Assembly: GCA_032718475.1 (NCBI GenBank)
Contig: JAUCBJ010009150.1
Span: 62,001-126,000 of the forward strand
Length of the DNA: 64,000 nt
Direction: 5' to 3'
From: Nemertoderma westbladi
Taxonomy: Eukaryota; Xenacoelomorpha; Nemertodermatida; Nemertodermatidae
Shown: positions 60,340-64,000 of the stretch, in pieces
Position numbering within the stretch: position 1 is the first letter of the stretch
How the letters are laid out: each line of letters opens with the position of its first letter
Program-made: the position numbers and the translations under genes
Notes under the pieces: model-generated
What the model was told of the DNA's origin: nothing
The model's input: only the letters and a program-made list of their open reading frames with translations
Databases searched by the model: none

Positions 60340-62297
60340 CTTAAATTGTAGATTTTGCAACAAAAATTAAAAAAAAATACGATTTGAGGGAATCACAACA
60401 AAACTTTTTAAGTTTAAAACAACCGGTTATGTTCAACATAACGGTAACGTATAACGGCATAACGGTACCAAAAATAACTTCATTTTAATAACAAAATAAA
60501 CGGATAAACAGATGAGTAACCAGAACCCGGTAGCACAAACATACAGATCAGTAACAGCAGTATCAACACCAGATTAGCACAAGACTTAATAAGTAAAATG
60601 AAAGCCGACTTCCACCACTGGGTACGAACCTATTGCTTAACGAAATGTCCTTATTTATAATCGAATATGGTGCGAGCCACAAAGTCTGTGAGCCATAGCA
60701 TATAGTTGAATGTAGAGCATGCATGGGCCATTGTCAGTCCGTTGAATTGAGATTTAGAGGGAAAATCATATCATTAGCCAAAATGGAGCCTTCGCAAAAC
60801 GTTTATCTAATGAACAATGTCTATTATTTGGCCTAGCTAGTACAACTGTATGCCACCGTTCACGGACCCCGCCAACCCACCGAGTCCCTACAGATCTCCC
60901 TTGGGTTCCTCTTGGCCCTCGAAGTATCGTATCTTATCCTTGGGATTGGGGATTATGGTAGCGCTGCCCGGCTTCCAGTCGATCGGACAGACGTCCCCGT
61001 GCTGGTCCGTGTACTGGAAGGCCTGCACGAGACGCAGGGTCTGTAAGGGTCCGTAAGTCGTTCTCAACATTATTGTGGGAATCTGGGAAGCCCAAGTTCG
61101 CACGGCGTGGGTTCGTGGATGCCATAGGACGCGTCCCGACCTGGAGAAAACAATTAAGTGAAAATACAAATGAACAGTGACATGTTATTTAAAAATCTCA
61201 TATAATTAAATGTCAATTAAACATCAATAAACACAAACACATATTTAATAATAAACAAACACACCAACACTTATATAGTGTAGGAATGAATAATTACCCG
61301 TTGTAACAATAATTGCAAGCCAGACGTCCCAACACTTTAATAAATAATTCATTGCGAACGACTTGCTGGTAATGTTGTGAATAAACAGTAAATCTAAACT
61401 CTAAATAATCAATTGTAATTAAACTTTAAACCAAAGCGATTTTAAATAAGAAACTTTGTTAAACGTAACTTATAATATATTCAGCTACTGAGGAGGCAGC
61501 GCTTATTATATATTGGTGTTGGTGTCTGTAATACAAAACGAACAAATGTCTGGCCATTGACCTTGTGTCTTTGTGTGAAGCCGCGCTATCCAATAATAAG
61601 ACGGTATAACAATTATTGGTTGTTCAAGCAAAGGCAATGTATACGTTAATGTATAATAATATGTTGCTTGGCGTGGGTGGCTGAGGCCTTGGCCTTGGTT
61701 GGTTAGTTTCCAGGGTGATATGTTCTAGAATATTAAATTATTTACCTTGAGTGAACCAAACCAACCACCCACACAATGCTGAAGAACATCGCATTGTATC
61801 CCAGCCGTCCAGCCCAGCCCGGCTGGCGCCTCCTACAACACAATGCAAGCAGCTCAGCTCAATATTGCTTGAAAATTCTCTTGTAAATATTTTCCAACTC
61901 AATAAATAATTACACTTGAAATGCACTATAGAGGGGTGGGGAGGTGTTAGCGGTGTCGCCCGGCGATTCTGAGCTGTTTTTGGTGATCATTTCCTTAAAA
62001 TATATTTTTTATGCTCTATCTCGTGGTGTCGGTTAGAACGCGCGAAAATGAAAATCGATGGTCAATTTTGAAAAAAATCGGAAGTTATTTCGATAAATTA
62101 TGGCTAATTTTGGGAAGGGCTTTTGTGTTGGCAATTTATTATTTAATACAGTTGAATATTTGGCTGAATTGAAGTTCATTAACCCGGGTAATTAAATTGA
62201 AATAACAAGTTATTTTGCAAAATGATGGCTAATTTTGGGAAGGGCTTTTGGAATGGAAATCAAATTTAAATGAAAGGTGTTCTTAGGAGAATTTGAA
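60340..62297. repeat. Low-copy core of unit 11
   Basis: Very close to unit 10, but near 61950 it reads GCGGTGTCGCCCGGCGATTCTGAGCTG, a third combination of A and B variants. ATGGTCAATTTTGAA near 62060 is private. Confidence 0.85.
60888..61140 (-). pseudogene. 2-Cys peroxiredoxin exon remnant, unit 11
   Basis: It shares the silent valine change (61128-61130, GTC) with unit 10. Translation is identical to all other copies. Confidence 0.78.
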
Positions 62298-62637
62298 TTA
62301 ATAACGAGTGCCCTACATAACGGCGCAGTGCACTTAATAACGAGTGCACTACATAACGGCGCAGTGCACTTAATAACTAGTGCCCTACATAACAGCGCAT
62401 TGCACTTAATAACGAGTGCACTACATAACGGCGCAGTGCACTTAATAACGAGTGCACTACATAACGGCGCAGTGCACTTAATAACTAGTGCCCTACATAA
62501 CAGCGCATTGCACTTAATAACGAGTGCCCTACATAACGGCGCAGTGCACTTTATAACGGTGCAGTGCACTTGATAAAGGTGTAGTGCACTTCATAAAGGT
62601 GTTAGTAGTGCACTTCATAACGATGCAGTGCACTTAA
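62298..62637. repeat. 36-bp satellite array, intermediate-long form (unit 11)
   Basis: This array is 340 bp with the same monomer order as unit 10. Confidence 0.95.
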
Positions 62638-64000
62638 TGTTATATGCTATATTTCATGTTATATGCTATAGTACATGCTCTGCGATATGCTATATGGTAT
62701 GGTATATGCGATATGCTATAAGCTATATGTCATATGTTATATGTTATGCTATATGCACTGTCATGCTATATGTTATGGTATATACAATGTTATATGCTAT
62801 ATGTTGTTATATGCTATAGTACATGCTAAGCTTAATGCTATGCTATATGCAATTCTATATGCTATGCTATATGTTATATGCTATAGTACATGCTAAGCTA
62901 AATGCTATGCTATATGCAATTCTATATGCTATGCTATATGTTATATGCTATATGTTATGCTATATGCCACGTTATGCTATATGCTATGCTATATGTCATA
63001 TGCTATATGTTATATAGCCTATGCTATATGCTATATGTCATATGTTATATGTTGTGCTATATGCAATGTCATGCTATATGTTATGGTATATACAATGTTA
63101 TATGCTATATGTTGTTATATGCTATAGTACATGCTAAGCTTAATGCTATGCTATATGTAATTCTATATGCTATGCTATATGTTATATGCTATAGTACATG
63201 CTAAGCTAAATGCTATGTTATATGCAATTCTATATGCTATGCTATATGTTATATGCTATATGTTATGCTATATACCACGTTATGCTATATGCTATGTTAT
63301 AGGTCATATGCTATATGTTATATAGCCTATGCTATATGCTATATGTCATATTTTATATGTTATGCTATATGCAATGTCATGCTATATGTTATGGTATATA
63401 CAATGTTATATGCTATATGTTGTTATATGCTATAGTACATGCTAAGCTATATGCTATGCTATATGCAATGCTATATGCTATGCTATATGTTATATGCTAT
63501 AGTACATGCTAAGCTAAATGCTATGCTATATGCAATTCTATATGCTATGCTATATGTTATATGCTATATGTTATGCTATATACCACGTTATGCTATATGC
63601 TATGTTATAGGTCATATGCTATATGTTATATAGCCTATGCTATATGCTATATGTCATATGTTATATGTTATGCTATATGCAATGTCATGCTATATGTTAT
63701 GGTATATACAATGTTATATGCTATATGTTGTTATATGCTATAGTACATGCTAAGCTATATGCTATGCTATATGCAATGCTATATGCTATGCTATATGTTA
63801 TATGATATATGTTATGCTATATGCCACGTTATGATATATGCTATGCTATGCTATATGTCATATGCTATATGTTAAATGTTATGCTATATGCCATGTTATG
63901 TTATATGCTATAGTACATGCTAAGCTATATGCTCTATGCTATGCTATATGATATATATCATATGCTATATGCTATGGTACATCCTATGCTATGGTGTGCT
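62638..64000 (+). repeat. TATGC satellite block 11 (runs off the window)
   Basis: It repeats block 10 from its start, with the 308-bp period at 62945, 63253 and 63561, and reaches the GGTACATCCTATGC stage when the window ends. Confidence 0.95.

Overview
The window is one long satellite array from a eukaryotic nuclear genome, most likely an invertebrate animal; I cannot name the species. The evidence is a hierarchical macrosatellite with no bacterial-type genes, an intact metazoan-style Ty3/gypsy LTR retrotransposon, and a fragment of an animal-like 2-Cys peroxiredoxin carrying an intron-type splice acceptor. No rRNA, tRNA, CRISPR array or ordinary host gene is visible.

Layout: eleven head-to-tail units of about 4.4-5.8 kb, numbered 1-11 here. 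Each runs left to right as: (a) a tandem block of 200-bp monomers; (b) a low-copy core of about 2 kb holding a minus-strand peroxiredoxin exon remnant; (c) a short array of 36-bp monomers rich in AGTGCACT; (d) a block built on the pentamer TATGC, with longer internal periods; (e) a block of 43-bp (sometimes about 59-bp) monomers made of TGACA/TGTCA palindromes, leading into the next unit. The window opens inside a TATGC block (1-343) and closes inside another (62638-64000). Unit length differences come almost wholly from copy-number changes inside the nested arrays (200-bp copies per unit: 4,1,1,1,3,5,3,5,4,2,6) plus one mobile-element insertion.

Subfamilies: units 1-3 and 10-11 carry a long 36-bp array (type A), units 4-9 a short one (type B). 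Units 5-6 and 7-8 look like a duplicated two-unit block. Unit 10 is a mosaic whose core switches from B-like to A-like sequence.

The one convincing gene is the gag-pol polyprotein of the retrotransposon at 32279-37616, minus strand, inserted in the TATGC block of unit 6. Its two LTRs look identical, the open reading frame is unbroken, and all expected catalytic residues are present, so it is young and possibly still competent. Every other open frame in the array is either a by-product of repeat periodicity (pentamer and 36-bp arrays) or a shadow of the peroxiredoxin remnant or of gag-pol.
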